Counted from the stretch's first letter, positions 9,093 to 17,848 are shown. The stretch is 25,762 nucleotides of DNA from Candidatus Omnitrophota bacterium (GCA_027065215.1 JAMOOT010000376.1:1-25762), one strand, 5' to 3'. Numbers and translations are program-made. Notes: generated from the letters alone by a model not told the origin.

Positions 9093-9404
9093 TTACTCCA
9101 ACATCCAATCAATAATTTCTTGCAATAGGGCATCCTTCCTTTCCCTATAGAAATTTTCTAATCTCACAAGATCTTGTCTATGACGTTCAAATAAATCTTG
9201 TTCAAAACTCTTAAGTTTAGCCTCTAATTCATCCCTTTCATTCTTTAGTTTCTGCAAAAATTCAGACTTCCCCTGTTCCAAGATTCTCTTTGCCTCTAAC
9301 TCCCCTTGTTTCTTAATCTCTTCCCCTTCGATCTGGGCCCGAGTTAGTCTTATCTGCTCTTCCTTCTCTAACGCCAAGACCTCTCTTAACCCTTCCTCTA
9401 TCAT
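9093..9404 (-). CDS. V/A-type ATP synthase peripheral-stalk subunit (H/G type)
   Basis: A 103-residue, highly charged, coiled-coil protein (EEQIRLTRAQIEGEEIKKQGE pattern throughout) with no membrane segment, as expected for the small H/G partner of subunit E in the peripheral stalk. The ATG at 9404 has an excellent AAGGAGG about 6 nt upstream. No other methionine occurs before the last few residues, so the start is firm. That places it 92 nt inside the end of the DUF4340 gene in another frame. Subunit C follows after 2 nt. The family is poorly conserved, so the assignment leans on composition, length and the neighbouring C and I genes; subunit E is not in the window. Confidence 0.72.
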   Translation of the reverse strand: MIEEGLREVLALEKEEQIRLTRAQIEGEEIKKQGELEAKRILEQGKSEFLQKLKNERDELEAKLKSFEQDLFERHRQDLVRLENFYRERKDALLQEIIDWMLE

Positions 9405-9918
9405 TTCTTCCCTCCTTCTCCCACGAGATCACTCTATCCAACATGTAGAGATAGCGTTGATCCAATATACCAGCCCTATCCCCTACTTTTGCATACCTAC
9501 CAAGACCTCCAGGGACGTCCTCTCCCAACAAAATCACCAAATTCCGGCCATCTACAAATCGCACAACAATCTTATCCTTCCCAATCCCATACTCATCCAT
9601 CTCTTTAAACGAACGGGAAAATCGAGCGCTAAATAACCCTGACAAAAAGTCCTCCACTGGATAGGGAATTAGCTCTACCTCTTTTTCGCCTTCCTGTTTA
9701 ATCCATTTATCACCTTTACGAAAGATAACAAATTCTTTACCCTTCCAATATATTGATACTTCTTTTACTTTTGAAACATATCCCTCACATTTCGATCTAA
9801 CAACCCGATATCCAACCCAATAAAGCATTGAATCAGGGCCAAGTACACGATAGTTAATATCAAACCAAATACCCAACCAAATAAGGCCTGCTATTGCCAA
9901 CAATATAATATTCCTCAT
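9313..9918 (-). CDS. DUF4340-type membrane-anchored protein
   Basis: A 201-residue protein with one N-terminal membrane segment (about 3-20) and a predicted extracytoplasmic domain. It shows a DUF4340-like pattern: an early KVKEVSIYWKGKEFVIFRKGDKW strand pair, EYGIGKDKIVV (about 108-118) and LGEDVPGGLGRYAKVGD (about 130-146). DUF4340 proteins commonly follow GldG-type ABC components, as here. The ATG overlaps the GldF-GldG stop by 4 nt. The last 30 or so residues are rich in Arg and Gly, overlap the subunit H gene in another frame, and look unlike a conserved domain; the domain proper ends near residue 168. Either the overlap is real or an ancestral stop was lost. Confidence 0.7.
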   Translation of the reverse strand: MRNIILLAIAGLIWLGIWFDINYRVLGPDSMLYWVGYRVVRSKCEGYVSKVKEVSIYWKGKEFVIFRKGDKWIKQEGEKEVELIPYPVEDFLSGLFSARFSRSFKEMDEYGIGKDKIVVRFVDGRNLVILLGEDVPGGLGRYAKVGDRAGILDQRYLYMLDRVISWEKEGRNDRGRVKRGLGVREGRADKTNSGPDRRGRD

Positions 9919-12107
9919 CTTCGTTTCCTCCGAAACACAACCAATATCGCTCCCACTAATAAAGGTACAAGCGGAAGCCCCAACACAGAAAAAACGCTAA
10001 GCAATCGAACCACCCTTATTGGCATAGACAGTCTTATTGTCTTTATCTCCCGTGGCCCTAATTCCACCTTAACCTCTCTACTCCTTAACCAATCAAGTAC
10101 TGCCAACAAAAAATCCTCATTTGATAACTGCTTTATGATCTCATTAGTAATGAAATTAGAATCCCCTAAGACAACCATCCTTCTATTCCCTTTACCTTCC
10201 CAAGCCACCCCTACACAAACGGGCCCCTTTACATCCTTATCCTTGTCATAGGAAAAACGTCTACTATGCCAATCCGTTTCAGCCCAGGAATTAGGAGAGG
10301 AAAAGATAAGTTTATATACTTGCCCTTCGTCCTTCTTTGTCGAATTTTGGGGCTTTTTCGCCTGTTCTCTTTTTTCTTCCCCCTGAGTGGTCTCTTCTTT
10401 AACCCTATCCAGAGAACACGCCCCAGAAAACAAAAGCATCGTAGTTCCAACGAAAGGTTTTGTAATAGGGTGTAATGCGAAAAAGTTTATTACCAAATTA
10501 ACAGGTGTCATCACACTCATTGTTGGATCCACAACAACATCATCTCCGACCTTAATTCCATAACCCTTAGCAAGCCAATCCGCCAAATCTGGATCAACCC
10601 CTGGATCTAATAGAAGCAATACCCCAACACCCTTAGTCAGCAACTTCCCAATCAAATCCTGTTCCTCTTTCAGAAGGGCCTTCTTCGGACCGGGAAAGAT
10701 TAAGAGAGAAGGCAATTGAGACGTCTTTTTTGCCAACTTAAGCAAACTATCTTGCTGCACCAAGAAACCTTGAGAGGCCAATATATCTCGTAACTGAGAC
10801 AGGCCCCTTCCCGGAGCGACATCCTCAATTCGAGTCTCTCCATGACCAGAGACAAAAAATATCTCTTCCTTCCCTTCTTTTGCCACTGACAAGATGGCTG
10901 ATACTAACGCCCTTTCGCCATTAAATCCAGCCACTCGCGGAGGGTGTCCTTTCATCACCGGAGAATAATCCATCTCGATAAGATCCCTCTCTGTTATTAT
11001 CTTCTTCCGATTTCCAGAGCGAACCAATACTGTCCCTACGGGATCACTCTTAAACTCCTCAAAGAGGTGCCTCACTGACACTATATCTCGAGCAGGATCT
11101 ATCATCTCGAACTTTATCTTAGGATTCGATTTATTGGCCTCTCGAAGCATATGTTCTATCCATGTCCGGGTCCTACTATCCAGTGAAAGACACACAAAGA
11201 CCTCTACATCTCTATTTACTCCCTTAAGCAACTCTTTTGCCCGATCCGAGAGGTGATAAAATTCCTGCCCAGAGAAATCCCATTCCTTCCAATGCATAAA
11301 CGAGATCACATTAACCCCACCCAAGATGCTCAAGATCAAAACAAATGAAATCCAAGTATCCCACCGCCGCCTTCTAATGCCTACCAAGACCAACCATGCT
11401 AAAGTAAGAAATAATAAAGATAAAGACACAAAATATACCACCGCACGTGAATCCAATATCCCTGAACTAAAACTATTCTGAAACTGTTCCAGAACACTCA
11501 CATAACTCAATACCTTCTGACCTGGGCCAACCACAAAACGAGAAAAGATACCGATAGTAAAAAGTATCATAACCATAACAAAAGAAAGAAAAGCACTAAC
11601 AACTTGATTAGCCGTCAGCGAAGAAGCAAAAATACCTACTGCAGAAAACACAGCATTTAAAAGGACCACCCCTACAAACGCAACACCAACTGCCGGCCAA
11701 TGAAAGGATATCTGACCAGAGATCAGACAAGGATACACCAATGCAGAAAGCCAAAACAGACCTAAAACAAGATTAACCGCTAAAAACTTGCCCAGAAGAA
11801 ACTCCCACTCGCTAATCGGCGCAGTCAAGATCTGTTCGAGACTCCCCGTACGCTTTTCCTCGCTAATCGTGCGCATCGTCAAAAGAGGAGTAAGGGTTAT
11901 CATCAACAACCAAAAGAAAATAGTGCCACCAAAGAATATCTCAACCGGAGCAATCTGAACCACTCCCATCGGATCATTCAAGACATTTAGTATCTGAACG
12001 AATGCCCAAGAATTGAAAAAGAAAAACAATGCCCATAACACATAAATCAACGGACTATAAAAGAATACCTGCATCTCCTTTATAATTATTGCCAAAATCC
12101 GTTTCAT
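9915..12107 (-). CDS. ABC-2 permease fused to GldG-like auxiliary domain (GldF-GldG)
   Basis: A 730-residue fusion. Residues 1-245 form an ABC-2 permease of about six membrane segments with the typical loop SEEKRTGSLEQILTAPISEWEFL (82-104), as in GldF. A further membrane segment (252-270) leads to a large extracytoplasmic GldG-like domain (about 275-690), with FFVSGHGETRIED in the middle, and the protein closes with a membrane segment (about 700-725) and an RRKRR tail. GldF and GldG are separate proteins in gliding Bacteroidetes; fused forms occur in many non-gliding bacteria, so gliding should not be assumed. It overlaps the ATPase gene upstream and the DUF4340 gene downstream by 4 nt each. 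The substrate is unknown. Confidence 0.85.
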   Translation of the reverse strand: MKRILAIIIKEMQVFFYSPLIYVLWALFFFFNSWAFVQILNVLNDPMGVVQIAPVEIFFGGTIFFWLLMITLTPLLTMRTISEEKRTGSLEQILTAPISEWEFLLGKFLAVNLVLGLFWLSALVYPCLISGQISFHWPAVGVAFVGVVLLNAVFSAVGIFASSLTANQVVSAFLSFVMVMILFTIGIFSRFVVGPGQKVLSYVSVLEQFQNSFSSGILDSRAVVYFVSLSLLFLTLAWLVLVGIRRRRWDTWISFVLILSILGGVNVISFMHWKEWDFSGQEFYHLSDRAKELLKGVNRDVEVFVCLSLDSRTRTWIEHMLREANKSNPKIKFEMIDPARDIVSVRHLFEEFKSDPVGTVLVRSGNRKKIITERDLIEMDYSPVMKGHPPRVAGFNGERALVSAILSVAKEGKEEIFFVSGHGETRIEDVAPGRGLSQLRDILASQGFLVQQDSLLKLAKKTSQLPSLLIFPGPKKALLKEEQDLIGKLLTKGVGVLLLLDPGVDPDLADWLAKGYGIKVGDDVVVDPTMSVMTPVNLVINFFALHPITKPFVGTTMLLFSGACSLDRVKEETTQGEEKREQAKKPQNSTKKDEGQVYKLIFSSPNSWAETDWHSRRFSYDKDKDVKGPVCVGVAWEGKGNRRMVVLGDSNFITNEIIKQLSNEDFLLAVLDWLRSREVKVELGPREIKTIRLSMPIRVVRLLSVFSVLGLPLVPLLVGAILVVFRRKRR

Positions 12108-13051
12108 CTCCCCACCTCCTTCTCGGTAAGGGAAAGGAACAATTCCTCGAGACTCGAACGTTCCGAGGCCAATCGTCTCAGATCCAGACCCAATTCACAA
12201 ACCTTTTTATGTATAGAGACCATCATAGTATTGTCTAAATTCTCCTTCACCCTTACCTTCACCCAACCATCCTCTTGATCTTCCCTATCAAAATCAGCGA
12301 CATTTCCCTCCAACCACTCGATAAACTCTGATACCCGCTGGCCCCTAACTTCCAACGACACCCAAGCACCTCTCCGTGATAAAAGGTCTTCCTTATCCCC
12401 ATAGGCAATTACCTTACCACGATCAATGATAACCACCTCATCACAAACCGTCTCTACCTCTGACAAAAGATGGGAAGAGAAAATGATCGCAGTCTCCTCC
12501 TTCAACTCCAACAAACGAGACCGAAACTTCACTACCTGGTTTGGGTCCAACCCTATCGTCGGCTCATCAAGTATAAGTAAAGCAGGGTTGTTTATAAGGG
12601 CATCAGCAAATCCCAATCGCTGACGATATCCCTTTGATAGAGAAGAGATCAATTTATCCTTTGCATCCTCAATATATGCCAGTTCCATCACCCGCCACAC
12701 TTCCTTTTTTTCTTGAGAAAACGGAACCCCCTTCAACCTAACTCTAAATAAAAGGAACTCCCACACCGTCAATTCAGGATAAAACACAAGGTTCTCAGGC
12801 ATATAGCCAAACAATTTCCTGGCCAATAAAGGATACCGCAAGGCATCTACTCCATTAACCCAAACTCGTCCTGCATTCGGGTAAAGATAAGTTGTTATTA
12901 TCCTAATGGTAGTGGTCTTGCCTGCTCCATTTGGCCCCAAAAGTCCAAGGACCTTTCCCTTCTTACCAGAAAAACTAACCCCATCTAAGGCCTTATACCC
13001 ACCTGGATAGACCTTCACTAATCCATCAACTCTGATCAAGTCTTCCATCAT
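12104..13051 (-). CDS. ABC transporter ATP-binding protein, GldA-like
   Basis: Cytoplasmic ATPase for the adjacent permease. Counting from the chosen ATG at 13051, Walker A is GPNGAGKTT (about 39-47), the signature is LSKGYRQRLG (a GldA/CcmA-type variant of LSGGQ), and Walker B is LLILDEPTIGLDP followed by the switch histidine in SSHLLSEVE. A C-terminal extension of about 90 residues follows. GGAGGG lies just upstream of the ATG pair at 13051/13048. An earlier in-frame start at 13081 would add ten residues and deepen the overlap with the thioredoxin gene, already 26 nt. The last codon overlaps the permease start by 4 nt. Confidence 0.93.
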   Translation of the reverse strand: MMEDLIRVDGLVKVYPGGYKALDGVSFSGKKGKVLGLLGPNGAGKTTTIRIITTYLYPNAGRVWVNGVDALRYPLLARKLFGYMPENLVFYPELTVWEFLLFRVRLKGVPFSQEKKEVWRVMELAYIEDAKDKLISSLSKGYRQRLGFADALINNPALLILDEPTIGLDPNQVVKFRSRLLELKEETAIIFSSHLLSEVETVCDEVVIIDRGKVIAYGDKEDLLSRRGAWVSLEVRGQRVSEFIEWLEGNVADFDREDQEDGWVKVRVKENLDNTMMVSIHKKVCELGLDLRRLASERSSLEELFLSLTEKEVGR

Positions 13052-13568
13052 GATGCCCTCCCTGTCTCTGTTCTTGTTCAAGAGATGCCACCAACCGCCT
13101 TATTATCCGAGGAAGACCGTAACCATAATCCACCACATAACCTTCTTTATCAATAACAAATATCGTAGGCACACCCATTACTCCATATATGTATCCAATC
13201 TCGCCCCGCTCATCTACCACAACCGGAAACTTTATACCACGGGAGGCAATATAAGAAGCAACCTTTGCTGGGTCTTCACCCACTGCTACTGCACAAAACC
13301 TCACCCTGTCTTTATATTGGCGAAAATACCCACTCATATCCTCCATAGCCACTGTACAATGAGGACACCATGTAGTCCAAAACAATAAAACTGTATATTT
13401 ATCATTGGCACCACCTATTTGACATTCCTTATCCCGATTTATCGGCTTCACAGTCAATTGAGGGGCCTTCAAGCGTTCATCTCTACTCGATTGGCTATAC
13501 CCCATAGAGTACCCCATCCAGGAAAATAAGGCCAACAACAATAAGGCAAATACTATCCTCCTCACCAC
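13026..13568 (-). CDS. TlpA/ResA-like thioredoxin-fold protein, membrane anchored
   Basis: A 180-residue extracytoplasmic thiol-disulfide protein. Residues 5-22 form an uncleaved anchor or signal sequence. The thioredoxin fold has the active site WCPHC (C68, C71) and the cis-proline loop GVPT (P134). Extra cysteines lie at 49 and 92. Together with CcdA immediately upstream (7-nt overlap if CcdA's stop is included), it forms a complete electron-delivery pair: CcdA passes reducing power across the membrane and this protein uses it on exported substrates. No cytochrome c genes are nearby, so a role in cytochrome maturation is not indicated. The C-terminal HHDGRLDQS stretch overlaps the ABC ATPase gene and looks non-conserved. 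Confidence 0.88.
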   Translation of the reverse strand: MVRRIVFALLLLALFSWMGYSMGYSQSSRDERLKAPQLTVKPINRDKECQIGGANDKYTVLLFWTTWCPHCTVAMEDMSGYFRQYKDRVRFCAVAVGEDPAKVASYIASRGIKFPVVVDERGEIGYIYGVMGVPTIFVIDKEGYVVDYGYGLPRIIRRLVASLEQEQRQGGHHDGRLDQS

Positions 13569-14227
13569 AACCTCCCACTCTTAAATACAAAATAAACCCC
13601 TAACCCAAACAACAACCAAGCAAACAAATCATATACGCGACTCATCCAAGCCCCTGATGCGGGCCGCAATTTGAACAGGCCTATCACTACCGCCAACACC
13701 AAATACACCAGACTCATTCCCAACGAAAACAAGGACAGAAACAAAGATCCTAACCATGGCCCAATCTTATGAGAGGCGATAAAAGACAAAATAGTAAAGA
13801 CCACAGGGGTAGTACATGCTGAGGCCATTATCCCCGCCCCAGCCCCCAGAATCAATGAACCCAAGAAATTAAAACCCTCTTCTATCTTATGAGAAAACCC
13901 AATCCCAGGGATCTTCAATATATGCCAGTAATGAAAGGCCCCCAAGAAACATATCCCCGCTAAAACCATATACACATAAGGATTCCCAGCCCACTTGCCC
14001 AAAAACACACTGGCCAGCCCTGCCAATAGTCCCAAAGCCGTATAAACCCCAGTCAGACCCAAAACAAAGCCAGTACCATAAAGCAAAACGTCACGCCAAT
14101 TCCTGGCATTCGCACCTATATACCCAATGACTAACGGGATTACAGGATAAACACAAGGGGTAAAACTGGATAAAACCCCTGCACCAAAACAGGTAAACCC
14201 AAAGAATAAAAGATTTACCTCCCCCAT
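13562..14227 (-). CDS. ccdA: CcdA/DsbD-type transmembrane thiol electron carrier
   Basis: A membrane protein of about 221 residues with six hydrophobic segments that carries electrons from cytoplasmic thioredoxin to extracytoplasmic thiol proteins. The two redox cysteines sit in the expected repeats: FTPCVYPVIPL (C25 from the ATG) and SACTTPVVF (C138). I choose the ATG at 14227, which shares one base with the citramalate synthase stop (TGATG). A GTG at 14230 would add one residue. No strong ribosome site is seen, so translation is probably coupled. Its evident partner is the TlpA-like gene that follows. Confidence 0.88.
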   Translation of the reverse strand: MGEVNLLFFGFTCFGAGVLSSFTPCVYPVIPLVIGYIGANARNWRDVLLYGTGFVLGLTGVYTALGLLAGLASVFLGKWAGNPYVYMVLAGICFLGAFHYWHILKIPGIGFSHKIEEGFNFLGSLILGAGAGIMASACTTPVVFTILSFIASHKIGPWLGSLFLSLFSLGMSLVYLVLAVVIGLFKLRPASGAWMSRVYDLFAWLLFGLGVYFVFKSGRLW

Positions 14228-15804
14228 CACTTACGCCGTCTTTCTCGTATCAACTTATACTCAACACTATCCACCAATGCCTGCCAAGAGGCCTCAATGA
14301 TATTCTCAGATACACCAATAGTAGTCCAAGACTCACTTTCGTCTTGAGACTGAATAAGTACCCTTACTTTTGCCGCTGTACCTTCACTGCCATCAAGAAC
14401 ACGGACCTTAAAATCAGTAAGGTGCATATTAGAGACCTCCGGATAAAACTTCTCTATACCCTTCCGAAGAGCAAAATCTAAGGCATTGACCGGCCCATCA
14501 CCCTCTGCCACCGTATATTCTACTCTCCCATCAACCCTTATCTTAACCGTGGCCTCAGTAATTACCGAACCATCCGGACGCTTTTCCACTATCACCCTAA
14601 AACCCAACAAATCAAAGAAAGGCCTGTATTGCTTTATCTCTTTATAGAGTAAGACCTTAAAAGATGCCTCTGCAATCTCAAAATGATACCCCTCATATTC
14701 CAACTTCTGCAATAAAGACATAACCCTTTGGGCCTCAGGGGATTTCCTATCTAAATCAATCTCTATCTCCTTAGCCCGCATAGATAAAGAAGATCGTCCT
14801 GCCAACTCCGAGACCAAAATCCTACGCTCATTACCTACTAACGTTGGATCTATATGCTCATACGTACGAGGATTCTTCATTACGGCATTTATATGCACAC
14901 CCCCCTTATGCGCAAAGGCGCTACGGCCTACAAAGGGGTGATTGTTTGGCAATTGCATATTACAGACCTCAGCAACAAAATGGGCAACCTCCGTCAGTCT
15001 TCGTAATGTTGATTTTTTGACCGCCACCCCCTGCATCTTTGTGCCAAGGACACCAATAATAGTGGTTAAATCTGCATTGCCGCACCGCTCGCCATACCCA
15101 TTTATTGTCCCCTGAACCTGAACCGCCCCTTCTTCAACAGCAACAATAGAATTAGATACTGCCAACCCGCAATCATTATGGGCATGCACCCCTAAAGGAG
15201 CGGATATACTTTCCTTAAGTTCCCTCATTATTTGTCTAACTTCAGAAGGCAGCGTCCCACCATTAGTATCACATAAAACCAACACTTCCGCCCCAGATTC
15301 ATAAGCAACCTTTAACGTCCTTAGGGCATATTCCGGATTGTCTTTGTAACCATCGAAAAAATGCTCTGCATCATAAAATACCTTTAATCCATGTTTACAT
15401 AAATACTTTATAGAGTCCTCTATCATCTTTAGATTCTCTTCCAAAGAAATCCCGAACACATCCCTGACATGCAAGTCCCAAGTCTTGCCAAAAATAGTAA
15501 CCACCTCTACCCCCGAATCCAATAATGCCCTTAAGTTTTTATCCTTACTGGCAGGATTATTTGCACGCCTGGTAGAACCAAACGCCACCACCTTAACATT
15601 ACGAAGATTCAAGTCCTTAACCCGACGAAAATATTCTACATCCTTAGGATTAGACCCCGGCCATCCACCCTCTATGTAATGGATTCCCAAATCATCCAAT
15701 TTCTGAGTAATGCGCAACTTATCCTCAACAGAAAAAGAGATTCCTTCCCCTTGAGACCCATCTCGGAGCGTCGTATCGTAAAACTCTACAACCAACTTGC
15801 CCAT
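14227..15804 (-). CDS. cimA: (R)-Citramalate synthase
   Basis: Condenses pyruvate and acetyl-CoA to (R)-citramalate, the first step of the threonine-independent route to 2-oxobutyrate and isoleucine. The 525-residue protein has the DRE-TIM signature YDTTLRDGSQGEG (9-21), metal ligands in GVHAHNDCG (H207, H209) and GTINGYGERCGNADL (232-246), and a C-terminal LeuA-type allosteric dimer domain (about 385-520, with EGDGPVNALDFAL). These features match the CimA (TIGR00977-like) group better than 2-isopropylmalate synthase. AGGTG precedes the ATG. It is the first gene of the long series that continues through ccdA and the transporter genes, and is probably feedback-inhibited by isoleucine, by family analogy. 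Confidence 0.92.
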   Translation of the reverse strand: MGKLVVEFYDTTLRDGSQGEGISFSVEDKLRITQKLDDLGIHYIEGGWPGSNPKDVEYFRRVKDLNLRNVKVVAFGSTRRANNPASKDKNLRALLDSGVEVVTIFGKTWDLHVRDVFGISLEENLKMIEDSIKYLCKHGLKVFYDAEHFFDGYKDNPEYALRTLKVAYESGAEVLVLCDTNGGTLPSEVRQIMRELKESISAPLGVHAHNDCGLAVSNSIVAVEEGAVQVQGTINGYGERCGNADLTTIIGVLGTKMQGVAVKKSTLRRLTEVAHFVAEVCNMQLPNNHPFVGRSAFAHKGGVHINAVMKNPRTYEHIDPTLVGNERRILVSELAGRSSLSMRAKEIEIDLDRKSPEAQRVMSLLQKLEYEGYHFEIAEASFKVLLYKEIKQYRPFFDLLGFRVIVEKRPDGSVITEATVKIRVDGRVEYTVAEGDGPVNALDFALRKGIEKFYPEVSNMHLTDFKVRVLDGSEGTAAKVRVLIQSQDESESWTTIGVSENIIEASWQALVDSVEYKLIRERRRK

Positions 15805-15859
15805 ATTATTTCACCTACCTTTACCCCACACCTTCTCATAACAAATTCCCAAAGAATAA

Positions 15860-15865
15860 ATTATA
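15860..15865 (-). promoter_or_regulatory. Possible -10 box for the cimA operon
   Basis: A perfect TATAAT on the minus strand lies in the 112-nt gap upstream of cimA, about 55 nt before the ATG. No convincing -35 is found at 16-18 nt. Position supports it as the start of the long operon. Confidence 0.35.
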
Positions 15866-15916
15866 TACCCGACAAAATGGATTAGAAAGGACAAAAGATT
15901 AGCCGAGAAGATCCTT

Positions 15917-17485
15917 TTATGACCGAACCTCTTGGAGTAATTTTAGCAATCCTTCATAGTCTGCATTAACAAACATAGATATCAATAATTTGGTGAATTC
16001 TGCATGGTTTCGTTTTAGATAAGTACTTGCAACATAATCATAGTCCTGTATCCCTATGGGAAGGCCTATTTCCTTTACAACTCGAGCGCAAAAATCCTCA
16101 AAAACTTGAACGATATCCTGGAAGGAAACATCTTCTGCAGGCTTTCCCATAAGATCATACGTAAAAGGAAACGGTTTCCAATAACGCATAGGCAGTATAT
16201 ACTTCACCGGATAGACCGGCGCCTCCAGATCATAATTAGAAAATATCTTTATTCCATATTCCTCTGGATGCCAATACCAATCAGTTTCTGGATAAACTCC
16301 CGCTGGTTGAATCAAAACGCTACCCAAATAAGGTGCTATCTCCTTCATGCGAAGCAAAGTATTCTCCATACTCTCTTTTGTTTCTCCTGGAAGAGGGAAA
16401 ATAAAACTCCCTATATTAAAAATCCCAGCCTCCCAAGACTCTTGCAACCTCTTTTTTATTATATCAAACGGATAGACCTTTCTTATCCGCTTCTGATTAT
16501 TCTCATCTAATGTCTCTATTCCAAAAAACAATGCCTTGATACCAGCCTTGGAAAGTATTTCAAAATCGTCTCCACCCGAAACATCCAAGCGAGAGAATCC
16601 AGAAAACAACAACCCTTTCCCTGCCAAATCCGAATCCAAAATTGCTTTAGAAAATTCGGTCAAGGCCTGATAAGGAGGAGTAGAATCCGTTATCCGAAAC
16701 ATCTTTGCCCCATAATTATCCACTAAAAACCTCAATTCTCGCAACACCTTCTCTAATGGCTTTTTTACCACATTGGTGCCATAACTAGCAGGCCTCATAC
16801 AGAAAGGACAAGCAAAAGGACAGGCCTCATTTGATAGAGATATCGGGAATATTGGGAACTTTCCTTCCATACCCATATATACATCCGCATCATAGATAGG
16901 AAGTGGCAAATCCTCAAAACCTACTGTGGAATCTTGATAGGTATGACAAATCTCCTCCCCCTTTTTGTATATCACATTCGGGAGTTCCTCTATCGGACGG
17001 AACTGGCAAAGGCCCTTTACTCCGGCATAATTCAAACCATACATAACTCCATCTAAATAAGGCGCCACCTTTAACAAAAGATCCCTAAGCCGATCTGCCC
17101 CTTGCCCAATCGCAAAAATCCGGACTTCAGGATCCTTTTCCTTTATCTTTTCCCCTAACTCCACTGAAAACTTAAACCCAGGCCCTCGCCATAAATTAAG
17201 AAATATCAAATCAAATCCCTCTGACAATATTTTGGAAAGTTCTTCTTCCTGCCGCACCTTATATTCATCAGAGACATCTTTATCATAGAATTCAAGACGT
17301 TCCACCTCTTGAAAAAAGTCTTTGGAATAAGTCAGGAGATCCCGGAGATTTGCCCTATCCCACACCTGAACATCGTGACCAGTATCCTTGATTACACCTG
17401 CCATAGTGGCAAATCGCTCGTTTGGGAGTAAATCAGAAAAATCATTTGCCCGGCCAAGAAAATTATATATCAGAACTTTCATCAT
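15917..17485 (-). CDS. Radical SAM protein with N-terminal B12-binding-like domain
   Basis: About 522 residues from the ATG at 17485. The N-terminal part (about 1-140) has the Rossmann-like layout of cobalamin-binding radical SAM enzymes (LLPNERFATMAGVIKDTGHDVQVWD), but I see no DxHxxG cobalamin motif, so base-on B12 binding is unlikely. The radical SAM core carries CPFACPFC (C222, C226, C229) for the 4Fe-4S cluster. Later FFGIETLDE and PLPGETKESMENTL match the B12-radical SAM (COG1032) pattern. The start is ATG 17485 or 17482, after GAGGGG; an upstream in-frame TTG at 17503 is less likely. The reaction is unknown. It stands alone, with its own promoter. Confidence 0.82.
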   Translation of the reverse strand: MMKVLIYNFLGRANDFSDLLPNERFATMAGVIKDTGHDVQVWDRANLRDLLTYSKDFFQEVERLEFYDKDVSDEYKVRQEEELSKILSEGFDLIFLNLWRGPGFKFSVELGEKIKEKDPEVRIFAIGQGADRLRDLLLKVAPYLDGVMYGLNYAGVKGLCQFRPIEELPNVIYKKGEEICHTYQDSTVGFEDLPLPIYDADVYMGMEGKFPIFPISLSNEACPFACPFCMRPASYGTNVVKKPLEKVLRELRFLVDNYGAKMFRITDSTPPYQALTEFSKAILDSDLAGKGLLFSGFSRLDVSGGDDFEILSKAGIKALFFGIETLDENNQKRIRKVYPFDIIKKRLQESWEAGIFNIGSFIFPLPGETKESMENTLLRMKEIAPYLGSVLIQPAGVYPETDWYWHPEEYGIKIFSNYDLEAPVYPVKYILPMRYWKPFPFTYDLMGKPAEDVSFQDIVQVFEDFCARVVKEIGLPIGIQDYDYVASTYLKRNHAEFTKLLISMFVNADYEGLLKLLQEVRS

Positions 17486-17530
17486 CTCCCCCCTCTTTTC
17501 CAAGGTCTAAATACGCTGGCCTACAACTCA

Positions 17531-17559
17531 AGTATAACCCATTAGGGAAGAGATGACAA
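17531..17559 (-). promoter_or_regulatory. Sigma-70-type promoter for the radical SAM gene
   Basis: On the minus strand TTGTCA (17554-17559), a 17-nt spacer and TATACT (17531-17536) match the consensus at ten of twelve positions. The predicted start lies about 40 nt before the radical SAM ATG. Confidence 0.65.
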
Positions 17560-17761
17560 TTTTGTATTTACCTTCGTAAATATATAATGCGTTATATGAA
17601 TCATAAAATCTTAGTCACAGCGGGGAACAAAATTCAGGCAACCTTACTTGATGGTATTTACTCTGCAAACAAAAAAACACAACAAAACTATCTAACTAAA
17701 AAACTCATTTTTGGTTATCCTATCCACCACAACCCTTTTACAGTTTTGCACAACATCAAAT

Positions 17762-17833
17762 TTGCCCCGCCTGGATTCGAACCAGGACTACTTGATCCAG
17801 AGTCAAGCGTGCTACCAATTGCACCACGGGGCA
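17762..17833 (-). tRNA. tRNA-Gln (anticodon CUG)
   Basis: A 72-nt cloverleaf can be folded by eye. The acceptor stem TGCCCCG/CGGGGCA has seven perfect pairs. The D stem is GTGC/GCAC, the anticodon stem CTTGA/TCAAG with loop CTCTGGA (anticodon CTG, reading CAG), and the T stem CCTGG/CCAGG with loop TTCGAAT. The discriminator is A. The CCA end is not encoded, so a nucleotidyltransferase must add it. It lies between the metabolic block and the accessory block. The plus-strand open frames crossing it are spurious. Confidence 0.96.
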
Positions 17834-17848
17834 ATAGGTGAAGAAGCG

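Noticed and set aside
17762..17833. tRNA-Gln as an attachment site of an integrated element
   Set aside because: I see no repeat of the tRNA 3' end elsewhere, no integrase, and the accessory DNA is on the 5' side.
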